DNA of 64,000 nucleotides from Roseovarius sp. THAF9 (GCF_009363715.1 NZ_CP045404.1:271001-335000), one strand, 5' to 3'. Shown: positions 16,666-26,339, counted from the stretch's first letter. The notes: generated from the sequence alone by a model not told the origin. Made by a program: numbers and translations.

Positions 16666-18248
16666 AAATCCATCAACAACCTTCTCGGATCCTCCAGCGC
16701 GTCCTTCACGCGGACGAGGAAGGTCACGGCGCCCTTGCCGTCGACGATGCGGTGGTCGTAGCTGAGGGCGAGGTACATCATGGGGCGGGCCTTGATTTCG
16801 CCGTTCACCACCATCGGGCGCTGCTGGATCTTGTGCATGCCCAGGATACCCGATTGCGGCGGGTTGAGGATGGGCGAGGACATCAGCGAACCGTAGACGC
16901 CGCCGTTCGAGATGGTGAAGGTGCCGCCCTGCATTTCGGCCATGGAGAGCTTGCCGTCGCGGGCGCGGGCGCCCTTCTCGGCGATGGCCTTTTCGATATC
17001 GGCAAAGCCGAGCGCGTCGGCGTCGCGGATCACGGGGACCACGAGGCCGGTGGGCGTGCCGGTAGCAATGCCCATGTGCACGAAGTTCTTGTAGACGATG
17101 TCGGTGCCGTCGATTTCGGCGTTGACCTCGGGCACTTCTTTCAGCGCATGGCAGCAGGCCTTGGTGAAGAAGGACATGAAGCCGAGTTTCACGCCGTGCT
17201 TCTTTGCGAACTCGTCCTTGTACTCGTTCCTAAGCGCCATCACCTCGGTCATGTCCACCTCGTTATAGGTGGTGAGCATGGCGGCGGTGTTCTGGCTGTC
17301 CTTGAGGCGGCGCGCGATGGTCTGGCGCAGGCGGGTCATCTTGACCCGTTCCTCGCGGCTGGCATCTTCGGCCGACACCGGTGCGCGGGGCGCCTGTGCG
17401 GGGGCCGACGCGGCGGCGGGCGCGGCGCTGCTGGCGGCGGCTGCGGCGCGGGCCACGTCCTCTTTCATCACGCGGCCATCGCGGCCAGAGCCTTGCACCT
17501 GATCGCTGCTGAGGCCCTTTTCGGCCATCGCCTTTTTCGCCGAGGGCGCATCCTCGACATCGCGGCCCGGAGGCGGGGTGGTGTACTGGCCGCCATTGGC
17601 GGTGGCGGCTTCGTCACCTTTGGCCTCGACCGCGTTGCCATCGGGACGTTCGGCGGGTTCCACGGTGCCATCGGCGCTGCCGGACAGGACCGCGAGTTTG
17701 CCGCCCGCTTGTACCGTCTCGCCCTCGTTGGCGAGAATCTCGGTCAGCGTGCCGGCGGCGGGCGAGGGGACCTCGACCGAGACCTTGTCGGTTTCCAGCT
17801 CGCAGAGCATTTCGTCCTGGCTGACGGTATCGCCGGCTTTCTTGAACCAGGTCGAGACGGTCGCCTCGGACACGGATTCGCCCAGCGTGGGCACCATCAC
17901 GTCGATGTTGCCGCCGCCGCCCGAGTCGCCGCCGGACTTGGCGGGCGCGGGATCGGGCTTTTTCTCTTCCGACTTCTCGGCCTTCTTGGGCGCGCTGTCA
18001 GAGCCGCTGTCGCCTTCGGACAGGGTGGCCAGCAGGGCGTCGACGCCCACGGTCTCGCCCTCTTGCGCGACGATCTCGGCCAGGGTGCCGGCGGCGGGCG
18101 AGGGCACCTCGACGGTGACCTTGTCGGTTTCCAGCTCGCACAGCATCTCGTCGGCCTCGACTTTGTCGCCGGCTTTCTTGAACCAGGTGGCGACGGTGGC
18201 TTCGGTCACGGATTCGCCCAGCGTGGGCACGCGTACTTCGGTGGTCAT
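16662..18248 (-). CDS. sucB: Dihydrolipoyl succinyltransferase, E2 of 2-oxoglutarate dehydrogenase
   Basis: A 528-residue E2 that transfers succinyl groups to CoA. Unlike the roughly 400-residue E. coli enzyme it carries two lipoyl domains, each with VPTLGESV and a lipoyl lysine in ELETDKV (Lys43 and Lys155), joined by Ala/Pro/charged linkers. An E3/E1-binding domain lies at about 231-266 ([11 protein letters not shown]...[13 protein letters not shown]). The catalytic domain ends with [10 protein letters not shown] (His499, Asp503). It starts 6 bp after the sucA stop on the same strand, and its stop overlaps the nucleotidyltransferase gene. Confidence 0.96.
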   Translation of the reverse strand: MTTEVRVPTLGESVTEATVATWFKKAGDKVEADEMLCELETDKVTVEVPSPAAGTLAEIVAQEGETVGVDALLATLSEGDSGSDSAPKKAEKSEEKKPDPAPAKSGGDSGGGGNIDVMVPTLGESVSEATVSTWFKKAGDTVSQDEMLCELETDKVSVEVPSPAAGTLTEILANEGETVQAGGKLAVLSGSADGTVEPAERPDGNAVEAKGDEAATANGGQYTTPPPGRDVEDAPSAKKAMAEKGLSSDQVQGSGRDGRVMKEDVARAAAAASSAAPAAASAPAQAPRAPVSAEDASREERVKMTRLRQTIARRLKDSQNTAAMLTTYNEVDMTEVMALRNEYKDEFAKKHGVKLGFMSFFTKACCHALKEVPEVNAEIDGTDIVYKNFVHMGIATGTPTGLVVPVIRDADALGFADIEKAIAEKGARARDGKLSMAEMQGGTFTISNGGVYGSLMSSPILNPPQSGILGMHKIQQRPMVVNGEIKARPMMYLALSYDHRIVDGKGAVTFLVRVKDALEDPRRLLMDL

Positions 18249-18254
18249 TACGTC

Positions 18255-21212
18255 TTATCCTTCGATCGTCAGCGCGGCATCGACCAGCGCTTCTTGTTGG
18301 GCTTTGTGTTGGCTTGCGAGGCCTGTTGCGGGCGAGGCGGAGGCGGAGCGCCCGGCATAGACCGGACGGGTGTGCTTGGCCTTGATGCGTTGCAGCACCC
18401 ATTCGATGTTGGGCTCGATGAAGCTCCAGGCGCCCTGGTTCTTGGGCTCTTCCTGGCACCAGACCATCTCGGCCTTCTTGAAGCGTTCAAGCTCCTTGAC
18501 CATCGAGATGGCGGGGAACGGGTAGAACTGCTCGATGCGCAGGATATAGACATCGTCGAGCCCGCGCTTGTCGCGTTCTTCCAGCAGGTCGAAATACACC
18601 TTGCCCGAGCACATGACGACGCGCTTGATCTTGTCGTCGGATTTCAGCTTGGTGTCCGAATTGCCGTATTGGGCATCGTCCCAAAGCACGCGGTGGAAGC
18701 TGCTGCCGGTGGTGAATTCCTCGGCCTTGGAGACGCACATCTTGTGGCGCAGAAGCGATTTCGGCGTCATCAGGATGAGCGGCTTGCGGTAGGTGCGGTG
18801 CAGCTGCCGGCGCAGGATGTGGAAATAGTTCGCCGGGGTCGAGCAGTTGGCGACGATCCAGTTGTCCTGTCCGCACATTTGCAGGAAGCGTTCGAGGCGC
18901 GCGGATGAGTGTTCCGGGCCTTGGCCTTCGTAGCCGTGGGGCAAGAGGCAGACGAGGCCGGACATGCGCAGCCATTTCGATTCACCCGAAGAGATGAACT
19001 GGTCGAACATGATCTGCGCGCCGTTGGCAAAGTCGCCGAACTGCGCCTCCCACAGGGTCAGGGCGTTGGGTTCCGACAGGGTGTAGCCATACTCGAAGCC
19101 CAGTACGGCGTATTCCGAGAGCATCGAGTCGATGACCTCGTACTGTGCCTGGCCTTCGCGGATGTGGTTGAGCGGGTAGTAGCGCTCCTCCGAATCCTGG
19201 TCGATCAGGCCGGAGTGCCGCTGGCTGAACGTGCCGCGGGTGCTGTCCTGCCCGGCGAGCCGCACGCGGTAGCCTTCGGTCAGGAGCGAGCCGAACGCGA
19301 TCGCCTCGGCGGTGGCCCAGTCGAAGCCCTCGCCGGTTTCGAACATCTTGGCCTTGGTTTCCAGGAGCCGCGATACGGTCTTGTGCAGCGGTGTGCCCTC
19401 GGGCGGGGTGGTCAGCGCGCGACCGATCTCGGCCATGGTCTTTTTCTTGATGGCGGTTTCGCCGCGCTGGTAATCCTCGTCCTTGCTGTCGAGGTGAGAC
19501 CACTTGCCGTCCAGCCAGTCGGCCTTGTTCGGACGGTATTCCTTGCCGGCCTCGAACTCGTCGGCGAGGTAGGACTGGAACGCGGCCTTCATGTCGTCGA
19601 TCTCGCCCTCGGGGATGAGGCCGTCCTTGACCAGCCGCTCGGTGTAGAGCGAGAGCGTGGTCTTCTGGGACTTGATTTTCTTGTACATGATCGGGTTGGT
19701 GAACATCGGCTCGTCGCCTTCGTTGTGACCGAAGCGGCGGTAGCAGATGATGTCGATCACCACGTCCTTGCGGAACTTCTGGCGGAACTCGGTGGCGACC
19801 TTGGCGGCGTGCACGACCGCCTCGGGGTCGTCACCGTTCACGTGGAAGATCGGCGCCTCGACCATCAGGGCGATATCCGTGGGATAGGGCGAGGAGCGCG
19901 AGAAGTGCGGCGCGGTGGTGAAGCCGATCTGGTTGTTGACCACAAGGTGCATGGTGCCGCCAGTCTTGTGGCCCTTCAGCCCCGACAGGCCGAAGCATTC
20001 GGCCACGACGCCCTGGCCCGCAAAGGCCGCGTCGCCATGCAACAGAAGCGGCATGACGGCGGTGCGTTCCTTGTCGCCCAGCTGGTCCTGCTTGGCGCGG
20101 GATTTGCCCAGCACGACGGGGTTCACAGCCTCGAGGTGCGAGGGGTTCGCGGTGAGGCTGAGGTGCACGGTGTTGCCGTCGAACTCGCGGTCCGAGGAGG
20201 CGCCGAGGTGGTATTTCACGTCGCCCGAGCCGTCCACGTCCTCGGGTTTGAACGACCCGCCCTGGAATTCGTTGAAGATGGCGCGATAGGGTTTGCCCAT
20301 GACGTTGGCGAGGACCGACAGGCGGCCCCGGTGGGGCATGCCGATGACGATGTCCTTCACACCCAGCTGTCCGCCGCGCTTGATGATCTGCTCCATCGCG
20401 GGAATCACCGCCTCGCCGCCATCAAGGCCGAACCGCTTGGTGCCCATGTATTTCACGTGCAGGTATTTCTCGAAGCCTTCGGCCTCTACCAGCTTGTTCA
20501 GGATCGCCTTGCGGCCCTCGCGGGTAAAGCGGATTTCCTTGTCGTAGCCCTCGATGCGTTCCTTGAGCCAGGCGCTTTGCTCGGGGTCGGAGATGTGCAT
20601 GTATTGCAGGGCGAAGGTGCCGCAATAGGTGCGTTTGACGATCTCGAGGATCTCGCGGATCGATGCGACCTGAAGGCCCAGCACGTTGTCGATGAAAATC
20701 GGCCGGTCCATGTCGGACTCGGTGAACCCGTAGGATTTCGGGTCAAGCTCGGGGCGGTCGGGCGTCTCGCGCAGGCCCAGCGGATCAAGATCTGCGGCGA
20801 GGTGGCCGCGGATACGGTAGGCGCGGATCAGCATCAGGGCGCGAACGGAATCGAGCACGGCCCGCTTGACGGCATCGTCCGAGACCTCGACGCCTTTCTC
20901 TGCGGCCTTCGACTTGATCTTGTCGCCGGCTTGTCGCGCCTCGACCTCGGTCGGGTATTCGCCGGTCAGGGCGCTGGTCAGGTCATCGGCGGGCTGCGGC
21001 GGCCAGTCGCCCCGCGCCCAGCTTGGCCCGGCGGCCTCTTTCTTGACGTCCGTATCACCATCGCCCAGCTCGCGGAAGAAGGCCTGCCATGCCTCGTCGA
21101 CCGCATTGGGGTCGTTGGCATATCGCGCGTAAAGCTGTTCGAGATATTCCGCGTTGTGCCCCTGCATGAAGCTGGAGGCGTGGAACTGGTCGTTGGGGGA
21201 TTGGTCGGTCAT
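18255..21212 (-). CDS. sucA: 2-oxoglutarate dehydrogenase E1 component
   Basis: A 985-residue thiamine diphosphate enzyme that decarboxylates 2-oxoglutarate and succinylates the lipoyl group of SucB. The N-terminal segment FMQGHNAEYLEQLYARYANDP matches the family E2-binding peptide. GMPHRGRLSVLANV and HGDAAFAGQGVVAE (ThDP/Mg region) follow, and the pyrimidine-binding domain includes LPHGYEGQGPEHSSARLERF. Length and order match full-size SucA. It is transcribed from the sucC-sucD side, with a DUF805 gene upstream, and couples to sucB 6 bp downstream. Confidence 0.97.
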   Translation of the reverse strand: MTDQSPNDQFHASSFMQGHNAEYLEQLYARYANDPNAVDEAWQAFFRELGDGDTDVKKEAAGPSWARGDWPPQPADDLTSALTGEYPTEVEARQAGDKIKSKAAEKGVEVSDDAVKRAVLDSVRALMLIRAYRIRGHLAADLDPLGLRETPDRPELDPKSYGFTESDMDRPIFIDNVLGLQVASIREILEIVKRTYCGTFALQYMHISDPEQSAWLKERIEGYDKEIRFTREGRKAILNKLVEAEGFEKYLHVKYMGTKRFGLDGGEAVIPAMEQIIKRGGQLGVKDIVIGMPHRGRLSVLANVMGKPYRAIFNEFQGGSFKPEDVDGSGDVKYHLGASSDREFDGNTVHLSLTANPSHLEAVNPVVLGKSRAKQDQLGDKERTAVMPLLLHGDAAFAGQGVVAECFGLSGLKGHKTGGTMHLVVNNQIGFTTAPHFSRSSPYPTDIALMVEAPIFHVNGDDPEAVVHAAKVATEFRQKFRKDVVIDIICYRRFGHNEGDEPMFTNPIMYKKIKSQKTTLSLYTERLVKDGLIPEGEIDDMKAAFQSYLADEFEAGKEYRPNKADWLDGKWSHLDSKDEDYQRGETAIKKKTMAEIGRALTTPPEGTPLHKTVSRLLETKAKMFETGEGFDWATAEAIAFGSLLTEGYRVRLAGQDSTRGTFSQRHSGLIDQDSEERYYPLNHIREGQAQYEVIDSMLSEYAVLGFEYGYTLSEPNALTLWEAQFGDFANGAQIMFDQFISSGESKWLRMSGLVCLLPHGYEGQGPEHSSARLERFLQMCGQDNWIVANCSTPANYFHILRRQLHRTYRKPLILMTPKSLLRHKMCVSKAEEFTTGSSFHRVLWDDAQYGNSDTKLKSDDKIKRVVMCSGKVYFDLLEERDKRGLDDVYILRIEQFYPFPAISMVKELERFKKAEMVWCQEEPKNQGAWSFIEPNIEWVLQRIKAKHTRPVYAGRSASASPATGLASQHKAQQEALVDAALTIEG

Positions 21213-21247
21213 GGGTATGTACCTCGGGTTGCTAGGGCGGCGCGGTG

Positions 21248-21703
21248 TCAGGCGGCAGGTGGCGCGCCGTACTCATTGGCGTCGGGTTCCGATGGTCGCG
21301 TGAGCCACCAGATGAAGATGATCGCAATGACGAGACCGACAATGCCGAGTATCGCGCCAAGGATGGCCCCGCCCACAGAGGGCGCCTCGAGCGGCATTCC
21401 GGTTTGGGGATCAAGCTCGTACCTGCCGAATCCGAAGATCCGCACCAACAGGTTGTAGATCGACGGGATCAGAAAGTACCAGCCGGGGCGGCCGGTGTCG
21501 TGCATCCGGCGGAAGCCCACCGCCAGAAGCGGCAGGAACATTCCCAAGGCGTAGATCAGTGGTAACAGGGGAAAGAGAGAGACAACCAGCGCCCCGATGA
21601 TGTAGGCGAGCATAAACCACCAGAATTCCGAGCGTGACGCCCGGCCCGAGAAGTCCATGTACTTCTCGGTGAGGCAAGTCTTCACGCTGGTCTGGAAGTC
21701 CAT
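21248..21703 (-). CDS. DUF805 membrane protein
   Basis: A 151-residue protein with the DUF805 pattern near the N-terminus (YMDFSGRASRSEFWWFMLA), helices at about 25-60, and RRMHDTGRPGWYFLIP at the middle helix, followed by a further helix (GAILGAILGIVGLVIAIIFIWW). Its role is unknown; the family is membrane-embedded and widespread. It sits between sucD (27 bp upstream) and sucA (35 bp downstream) and so is very probably expressed with the TCA genes. Confidence 0.88.
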   Translation of the reverse strand: MDFQTSVKTCLTEKYMDFSGRASRSEFWWFMLAYIIGALVVSLFPLLPLIYALGMFLPLLAVGFRRMHDTGRPGWYFLIPSIYNLLVRIFGFGRYELDPQTGMPLEAPSVGGAILGAILGIVGLVIAIIFIWWLTRPSEPDANEYGAPPAA

Positions 21704-21730
21704 CAGCTTTCTCCTGTCACTGTTACGCGG

Positions 21731-22615
21731 TCACTTCCCGATGGCTTCCAGCACGGCTTCGCCCAGTCCTGCGGGGGATTCGGCGACGGTGATGCCGGCG
21801 GATTTCATCGCTTCGATCTTGTCGTCGGCGCCGCCTTTGCCGCCGGCGACGATGGCGCCGGCGTGGCCCATGCGGCGGCCCGGAGGCGCGGTGCGGCCTG
21901 CGATGAAGCCGGCGCAGGGTTTGGAGCGGCCCTTCTTGGCCTCGTCCTTCAGGAACTGCGCCGCGTCTTCCTCGGCGCTGCCGCCGATTTCGCCGATCAT
22001 GATGATGCTTTCGGTCTCGTCATCCGCGAGGAACCATTCCAGCACGTCGATATGCTCGGTGCCCTTGATGGGGTCGCCGCCGATGCCCACACAGGTCGAC
22101 TGGCCCAGGCCCACATCGGAGGTCTGCTTGACCGCCTCGTAGGTGAGCGTGCCGGAGCGCGAGACCACGCCGACCGATCCGCGCTTGTGGATGTGGCCGG
22201 GCATGATGCCGATCTTGCAGGCGTCGGGCGTGATGATGCCGGGGCAGTTGGGGCCGATCAGGGTCGAGCTGCTGCCCTCGAGCGCGCGCTTGACGCGCAT
22301 CATGTCCAGAACCGGGATGCCTTCGGTGATGCAGACGATCAGCGGGATCTCGGCGTCGATGGCTTCGAGGATCGAGTCGGCGGCGAAGGGCGGCGGCACG
22401 TAGATGACGGAGGCGTTGGCGCCGGTCTCGTGCATGGCCTCATGGACCGAGTTGAACACGGGCAGGTCCAGATGCGTCTGGCCGCCCTTGCCGGGGGTCA
22501 CGCCGCCGACCATCTGGGTGCCGTAGGCAATCGCCTGCTCGGTATGGAACGTGCCTTGGCTGCCGGTCAGGCCTTGGCAGATGACTTTGGTGTTTTCGTC
22601 GATGAGGACGGCCAT
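21731..22615 (-). CDS. sucD: Succinyl-CoA synthetase alpha subunit
   Basis: A 294-residue subunit that binds CoA (N-terminal Rossmann fold, [15 protein letters not shown]) and carries the phospho-histidine ([10 protein letters not shown], His251). With SucC it makes ATP or GTP from succinyl-Co[12 protein letters not shown] is the conserved middle motif. In many bacteria sucC and sucD are adjacent, but here about 780 bp separate them, holding a secreted ORF and strong hairpins. Confidence 0.97.
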   Translation of the reverse strand: MAVLIDENTKVICQGLTGSQGTFHTEQAIAYGTQMVGGVTPGKGGQTHLDLPVFNSVHEAMHETGANASVIYVPPPFAADSILEAIDAEIPLIVCITEGIPVLDMMRVKRALEGSSSTLIGPNCPGIITPDACKIGIMPGHIHKRGSVGVVSRSGTLTYEAVKQTSDVGLGQSTCVGIGGDPIKGTEHIDVLEWFLADDETESIIMIGEIGGSAEEDAAQFLKDEAKKGRSKPCAGFIAGRTAPPGRRMGHAGAIVAGGKGGADDKIEAMKSAGITVAESPAGLGEAVLEAIGK

Positions 22616-22677
22616 GATGAAGGCTCCTTACTTGAGTATTTTGTAGCCAGGCGACGGGCGCCCGGCGCTGCGGCGGC

Positions 22678-23403
22678 CTACATGACCACCATGAGTTGCG
22701 AGGTTCCATTTTCGATGCAGACGGGATCCTGACCGGCGATGCCTGCAGAAACCCACAGCACGTCCTCGCCTAGGACGGTCCAGAAGCCCGAGCAGGCCTC
22801 GTTCTGACCTTCCTGGCTGTCGATCTGGACGTTGCGGCCCTGCATGTCGCCGGGCATTGTCAGCCCGTCGGGGAAGAGTGTTTGCGTAAGCGCTCGCGCG
22901 GTCTGCAGCGCCTCGGACAGGCCGATCTGGTCGCTAGAGATGGCGCAGAACCGTTCCAGCGGCGTGGTCCGTAGCAAGATGGTCACGTCCGCGTCGCCCG
23001 GCGCGCTGTACCAGTGCAGGATTTCGGTTTCGCTCACCTGTTCGGGCTGATGCGAGAAGCCCGCCTCCACCAGCGCAGGGCCGATGTCGGAGGGATCGCC
23101 ATAGTCGGCAACGCACAGCCTGTAGGCCTCGTCAAAGCGGTCTTGCGTGGTTTGCGCGAGAGCCGGGGCGCCAAAGCAGGCCAGCGCAAGCCCAAACGCG
23201 CCGGCCCGGACCTGACGCGGTCCTATTGCCGGGCGGCGACCAATCCGGGACTCCGCTCGTGACGACGCCCGGGACTCCTCCCGTTCGGACCTTAGACGCT
23301 CCCCCGGAGCGTCTGCCGACTTTTTCGGACCGCTTTCTGCCCAGGGCTCCGCCCGTGATTGGGCAAAAAGGTCCCCCGGACCTTTTTCGAGACGCCCAAT
23401 CAC
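22678..23403 (-). CDS. Secreted hypothetical protein with uncertain start, between sucC and sucD
   Basis: A signal-peptide-like segment [20 protein letters not shown] is followed by about 160 residues with several cysteines ([31 protein letters not shown]), typical of a periplasmic or secreted protein. No family was recognised. The only normal start codon in frame before the signal segment is the GTG at 23403, overlapping the sucC stop. That would add a 64-residue Arg/Ser-rich tail made of palindromic repeats, including a terminator. The true start may therefore be a rare codon near 23211-23250, or the gene may have lost its start. The body is probably real; its translation is uncertain. Confidence 0.5.
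   Translation of the reverse strand: MIGRLEKGPGDLFAQSRAEPWAESGPKKSADAPGERLRSEREESRASSRAESRIGRRPAIGPRQVRAGAFGLALACFGAPALAQTTQDRFDEAYRLCVADYGDPSDIGPALVEAGFSHQPEQVSETEILHWYSAPGDADVTILLRTTPLERFCAISSDQIGLSEALQTARALTQTLFPDGLTMPGDMQGRNVQIDSQEGQNEACSGFWTVLGEDVLWVSAGIAGQDPVCIENGTSQLMVVM
23294..23314. repeat. Palindrome AGACGCTCC-ccc-GGAGCGTCT
   Basis: A perfect 9-bp stem with a three-base loop, lying inside the N-terminal extension of the secreted ORF. The flanks contain two CGGGACTCC direct repeats (near 23247 and 23269), so the whole 23240-23403 stretch is repeat-derived. Confidence 0.6.
23355..23403 (-). terminator. Strong hairpin terminator immediately after sucC
   Basis: On the minus strand the core is AAAAAGGTCC-GGG-GGACCTTTTT, a perfect 10-bp stem ending in five U residues. 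Outside it, GTGATTGGGC pairs with GCCCAATCAC, giving a second 10-bp stem. It starts at the sucC stop codon and would be expected to cut transcription between sucC and sucD, or at least lower it. It can also act in the opposite direction. Confidence 0.75.
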
Positions 23404-24593
23404 CCCTTCACAGCCTTCACGATCTTCTGGGCGCCGTCCTTGAGGTCGTCGGCGGCGATCACGTCAACATCGGAGGTGTTGATGATCTCCTTGCCCTTCT
23501 CGACATTGGTGCCCTCGAGCCGGACCACGAGGGGGACCTGCAGCCCGACCTCTTTCACGGCCGCGACCACGCCCTCGGCGATCACGTCGCAGCGCATGAT
23601 GCCGCCGAAGATGTTCACCAGGATGCCCTTTACCTGCGGGTCGGAGGTGATGATCTTGAACGCCTCGGTCACCTTGTCCTTGGTGGCCCCGCCGCCCACG
23701 TCGAGGAAGTTCGCCGGCTCGGCGCCGTAAAGCTTGATGATGTCCATCGTCGCCATGGCCAGCCCCGCGCCGTTGACCATGCAGCCGATCTCGCCATCCA
23801 GCGCGATGTAGTTGAGGTCGTACTTGGACGCCTCCAGCTCCTTGGGGTCTTCCTCGGTCGTGTCGCGCAGCTCGGCGATGTCGGAGTGGCGGTAGACCGC
23901 GTTGGAGTCAAAGCCCATCTTGGCGTCGAGGCACTTCAGCTCGTTGCTTTCGGTGAGAATGAGCGGGTTGATCTCGAGCATCTCCATGTCCTTTTCCAGG
24001 AACATGTTGTAAAGCGTGCCCATCAGCTTGACGCATTGCTTCACCGCCGCGCCCTCGAGCTCGAGCATGAAGGCGATGCGGCGGCCATGAAACGGCTGGT
24101 AGCCGGTGGCGGGATCGACGCTCAGGCTGAGGATCTTCTCGGGCGTTTTCTCGGCCACTTCCTCGATGTCCATGCCGCCCTCGGTGGAGGCGACGAAGCT
24201 GACGCGGGAGGTCACCCGGTCCACCAGAAGCGCCAGGTAGAATTCCTTGGCGATGGCCGCGCCTTCCTCGATATAGATGCGGCCCACCTGCTTGCCGGCG
24301 TCGCCGGTCTGCTTGGTCACCAGCGTGCGGCCCAGCATCTTCTTGGCCTCCTCGGCGGCCTCGGAGACCGACTTGGTGATGCGCACGCCGCCCGCGTCGC
24401 CGGCGCCTGCCTCCTTGAAGGTGCCCTTGCCGCGGCCGCCCGCATGGATCTGCGCCTTGACCACCCAGACGGGGCCGTCAAGCTCCCCCGCCGCCGTCTT
24501 CGCCTCTTCCGCGCGCAAAACGACACGCCCGTCCGATACAGGCGCCCCGTAAGAGCGCAGCAAGGCCTTCGCCTGGTATTCATGGATGTTCAT
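23400..24593 (-). CDS. sucC: Succinyl-CoA synthetase beta subunit
   Basis: A 397-residue ATP-grasp protein beginning [19 protein letters not shown], with [20 protein letters not shown] and [10 protein letters not shown] as nucleotide- and metal-binding motifs and [17 protein letters not shown] phosphohistidine-site residues later. It forms the ATP-grasp half of succinyl-CoA synthetase with SucD. The 178-bp gap upstream carries a paired palindromic operator (24700-24736), and a strong hairpin follows the stop codon. Confidence 0.97.
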   Translation of the reverse strand: MNIHEYQAKALLRSYGAPVSDGRVVLRAEEAKTAAGELDGPVWVVKAQIHAGGRGKGTFKEAGAGDAGGVRITKSVSEAAEEAKKMLGRTLVTKQTGDAGKQVGRIYIEEGAAIAKEFYLALLVDRVTSRVSFVASTEGGMDIEEVAEKTPEKILSLSVDPATGYQPFHGRRIAFMLELEGAAVKQCVKLMGTLYNMFLEKDMEMLEINPLILTESNELKCLDAKMGFDSNAVYRHSDIAELRDTTEEDPKELEASKYDLNYIALDGEIGCMVNGAGLAMATMDIIKLYGAEPANFLDVGGGATKDKVTEAFKIITSDPQVKGILVNIFGGIMRCDVIAEGVVAAVKEVGLQVPLVVRLEGTNVEKGKEIINTSDVDVIAADDLKDGAQKIVKAVKG

Positions 24594-24699
24594 GCGGATG
24601 TCCCATCTTTCTGTGCGTTTGCATCTGGTATAGCCATAGGATGAAGCGGGACTTAACCCCTTTTGTGCCCTGCTCCGCGATTTACAGCGAATTTCCGCT

Positions 24700-24736
24700 A
24701 TTTGTGATCACACGATTTTAAGCTGTGATCACAAAT
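24700..24736. promoter_or_regulatory. Paired TGTGATCACA operator upstream of sucC
   Basis: ATTTGTGATCACA at 24700-24712 and its exact reverse complement at 24724-24736 form a perfect 37-bp inverted repeat with an 11-base centre. Each half is itself the palindrome TGTGATCACA, and the two centres are 21 bp apart (two helical turns). It lies 107-143 bp upstream of the sucC start, and a similar pair precedes sdhC. The regulator is not identified. Confidence 0.75.
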
Positions 24737-24771
24737 AAGCGCGTTGATATGCATCACGAATCGCGCCGGGA

Positions 24772-26289
24772 TCAGTTCAGGAAGAGCGCGAAGCTACCGG
24801 CGTTGCCGCCGGTCAGGCGCTGGAACGCCTGCCAGCTTTGCGCCGTGATCCGGGGGCCGCGGGCGGTGTAGGGCGTGGCGCCGATGCCGTGGATCCAGGC
24901 GATCGGATCGATCGGCGCGGGGTCGTCGACATAGGCCGTGACGTCGATGCCATGGCCCGAGGGCAGCAGCGGGTGCGGGATGAGAAGGCGGCCCTGAAGA
25001 ACGGCTTCGGCATCGGCGAGGATTGCCTGCCAGCCTGCCGCTACGCGCGGCGGGATCTCGACCCCCAGCGCGGAGGTCTGGGTGGCGTTGGGGATCCATT
25101 CGAGGTCGTCGTCGGTTTCCTGCGCGAGACGGTCCCAGAACCTGCGGTTATGGGCGATCATCGCCAGCCAGTCGGCATGGGCGGCACGGATGAGGTCGGC
25201 ATCGGGTTGTTGTTCGAGCGCGGACAGGATCACGTAGAGCGCGTCGATCGAGGCCATCTGGCTGCGGGCCATGCGTTGGATCTGGCCGTCGTCTTTTGTG
25301 TCGAGTTTGGCTTTAGCCGAGCGGATCTCGTTCCGGATCAGGGCGCGGGCCTGGTTTGCCTCGCGTTGCTGCGGCCGGAGGGTGGCCATCTCGTCACTAA
25401 GCTCTTGTATCCGGGTCTCGATACGGGCGATTTCCGCGTCGTCTGTGGCCTCGGTACGTTGCCGGAACAGACCGTTCTGCTCGTCTGAGAGCGGGGCCAT
25501 CTGCGCGGCGATGGCATCTACGCGTTTTTGAATTTGCTGCTGCTCGGCCTCGAGCGCCTCGATCTCGGCGGCCAGCGCCTCCGGGTCGTAGTGGTTCGGG
25601 ATCTCGGGCGCGTCGGCGAGCGCGTCACGGGCGGCGCCGAGGTCGCGCAGGATCGGGGCGGGATCGAAAGCGAGGAAGAGGTTGCCGAAGCCCGAGAGCA
25701 TGTGGGTGTAGGCGGTCAGCCAGGCATGATCGGCCTCGTCGAAGCGGATGATGAGCGGCGCGGCGTCTTCGCTGGCGCGCTCGAACGCGCGCAGGGCCTG
25801 CCGGTCGAGGACAACGGGGCCGAGGATCTGGGCGGCGTCCTCGCCCCGGTCGCGGGCGCCGTTGCCGTTCACGTCGAACCAGATGTCGGTGAGGGTCAGG
25901 GTGAAGGGAGTGATGCCTGACCCTTCGGCCGTGGCGAGGGTGGCGCGGGCGGTCTGCATGTCGGTGACGAACTGCACCATGATTTTGCTGAACGTTTCCG
26001 GGCCGGAGGGTTGTGGCGTGGGGTTGGGAACGAGCGCCCAGCCGAAGCGCAGGACGGGCAGCATTCGGTTGTCCTGCCAGAGTCCGTAGTCGTAGCGCGA
26101 CTGCAGGGTCTGTTCGACGCCGCGCAGGGTTTGCAGCATCCCCAGCTCGAAGCCGTTGGCGACGGCATCCTGCGACAGGTGATCGATGCGGGCCTGCAGC
26201 CCGTCCTGTGCAAGGGTCGGTGCGGTCTGGGCCGTGGCGGTGGTGCCGCAGAGGGCGAGGCAGACAGACAGAGCGAAACGGAAATTCAT
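24772..26289 (-). CDS. Large secreted protein of unknown function (505 aa)
   Basis: The signal peptide is MNFRFALSVCLALCGTTATAQ. The mature protein has an N-terminal helical region, a calcium-loop-like segment DVNGNGARDRGED at about 140-152 that resembles an EF-hand or dockerin-type loop, a central coiled-coil-like region (about 235-330, rich in Glu/Gln/Ala/Arg) and a C-terminal globular part (HPLLPSGHGIDVTAYVDDP). No enzyme motif was recognised. It lies between mdh and sucC on the same strand, with the mdh terminator just upstream. An envelope or periplasmic structural role is possible but not shown. Confidence 0.75.
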   Translation of the reverse strand: MNFRFALSVCLALCGTTATAQTAPTLAQDGLQARIDHLSQDAVANGFELGMLQTLRGVEQTLQSRYDYGLWQDNRMLPVLRFGWALVPNPTPQPSGPETFSKIMVQFVTDMQTARATLATAEGSGITPFTLTLTDIWFDVNGNGARDRGEDAAQILGPVVLDRQALRAFERASEDAAPLIIRFDEADHAWLTAYTHMLSGFGNLFLAFDPAPILRDLGAARDALADAPEIPNHYDPEALAAEIEALEAEQQQIQKRVDAIAAQMAPLSDEQNGLFRQRTEATDDAEIARIETRIQELSDEMATLRPQQREANQARALIRNEIRSAKAKLDTKDDGQIQRMARSQMASIDALYVILSALEQQPDADLIRAAHADWLAMIAHNRRFWDRLAQETDDDLEWIPNATQTSALGVEIPPRVAAGWQAILADAEAVLQGRLLIPHPLLPSGHGIDVTAYVDDPAPIDPIAWIHGIGATPYTARGPRITAQSWQAFQRLTGGNAGSFALFLN

Positions 26290-26301
26290 GGTAGCAATCC
26301 T

Positions 26302-26339
26302 GCAAAAGAAAACGCGCGGGCCTGTGTGGTCCGCGCGTT
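26302..26339 (-). terminator. Intrinsic terminator after mdh
   Basis: On the minus strand AACGCGCGG pairs with CCGCGCGTT (9 bp, 26311-26319 with 26331-26339) and is followed by TTTTCTTTTG. It is 25 bases beyond the mdh stop, a good rho-independent terminator that also separates mdh from the 505-residue gene. Confidence 0.8.

Noticed and set aside
16407..18908. Long plus-strand frame opposite sucB and the end of sucA
   Set aside because: Composition is shadow-like (Gly/Ala/His-rich) and the opposite strand carries complete SucB and SucA.
18909..21458. Long plus-strand frame opposite sucA
   Set aside because: It is antisense to complete sucA and shows no motif.
23355..23403. A mobile-element terminal inverted repeat
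   Set aside because: The long inverted repeat has no transposase, no target duplication was seen, and it sits on the sucC stop codon; better explained as a terminator and repeat.
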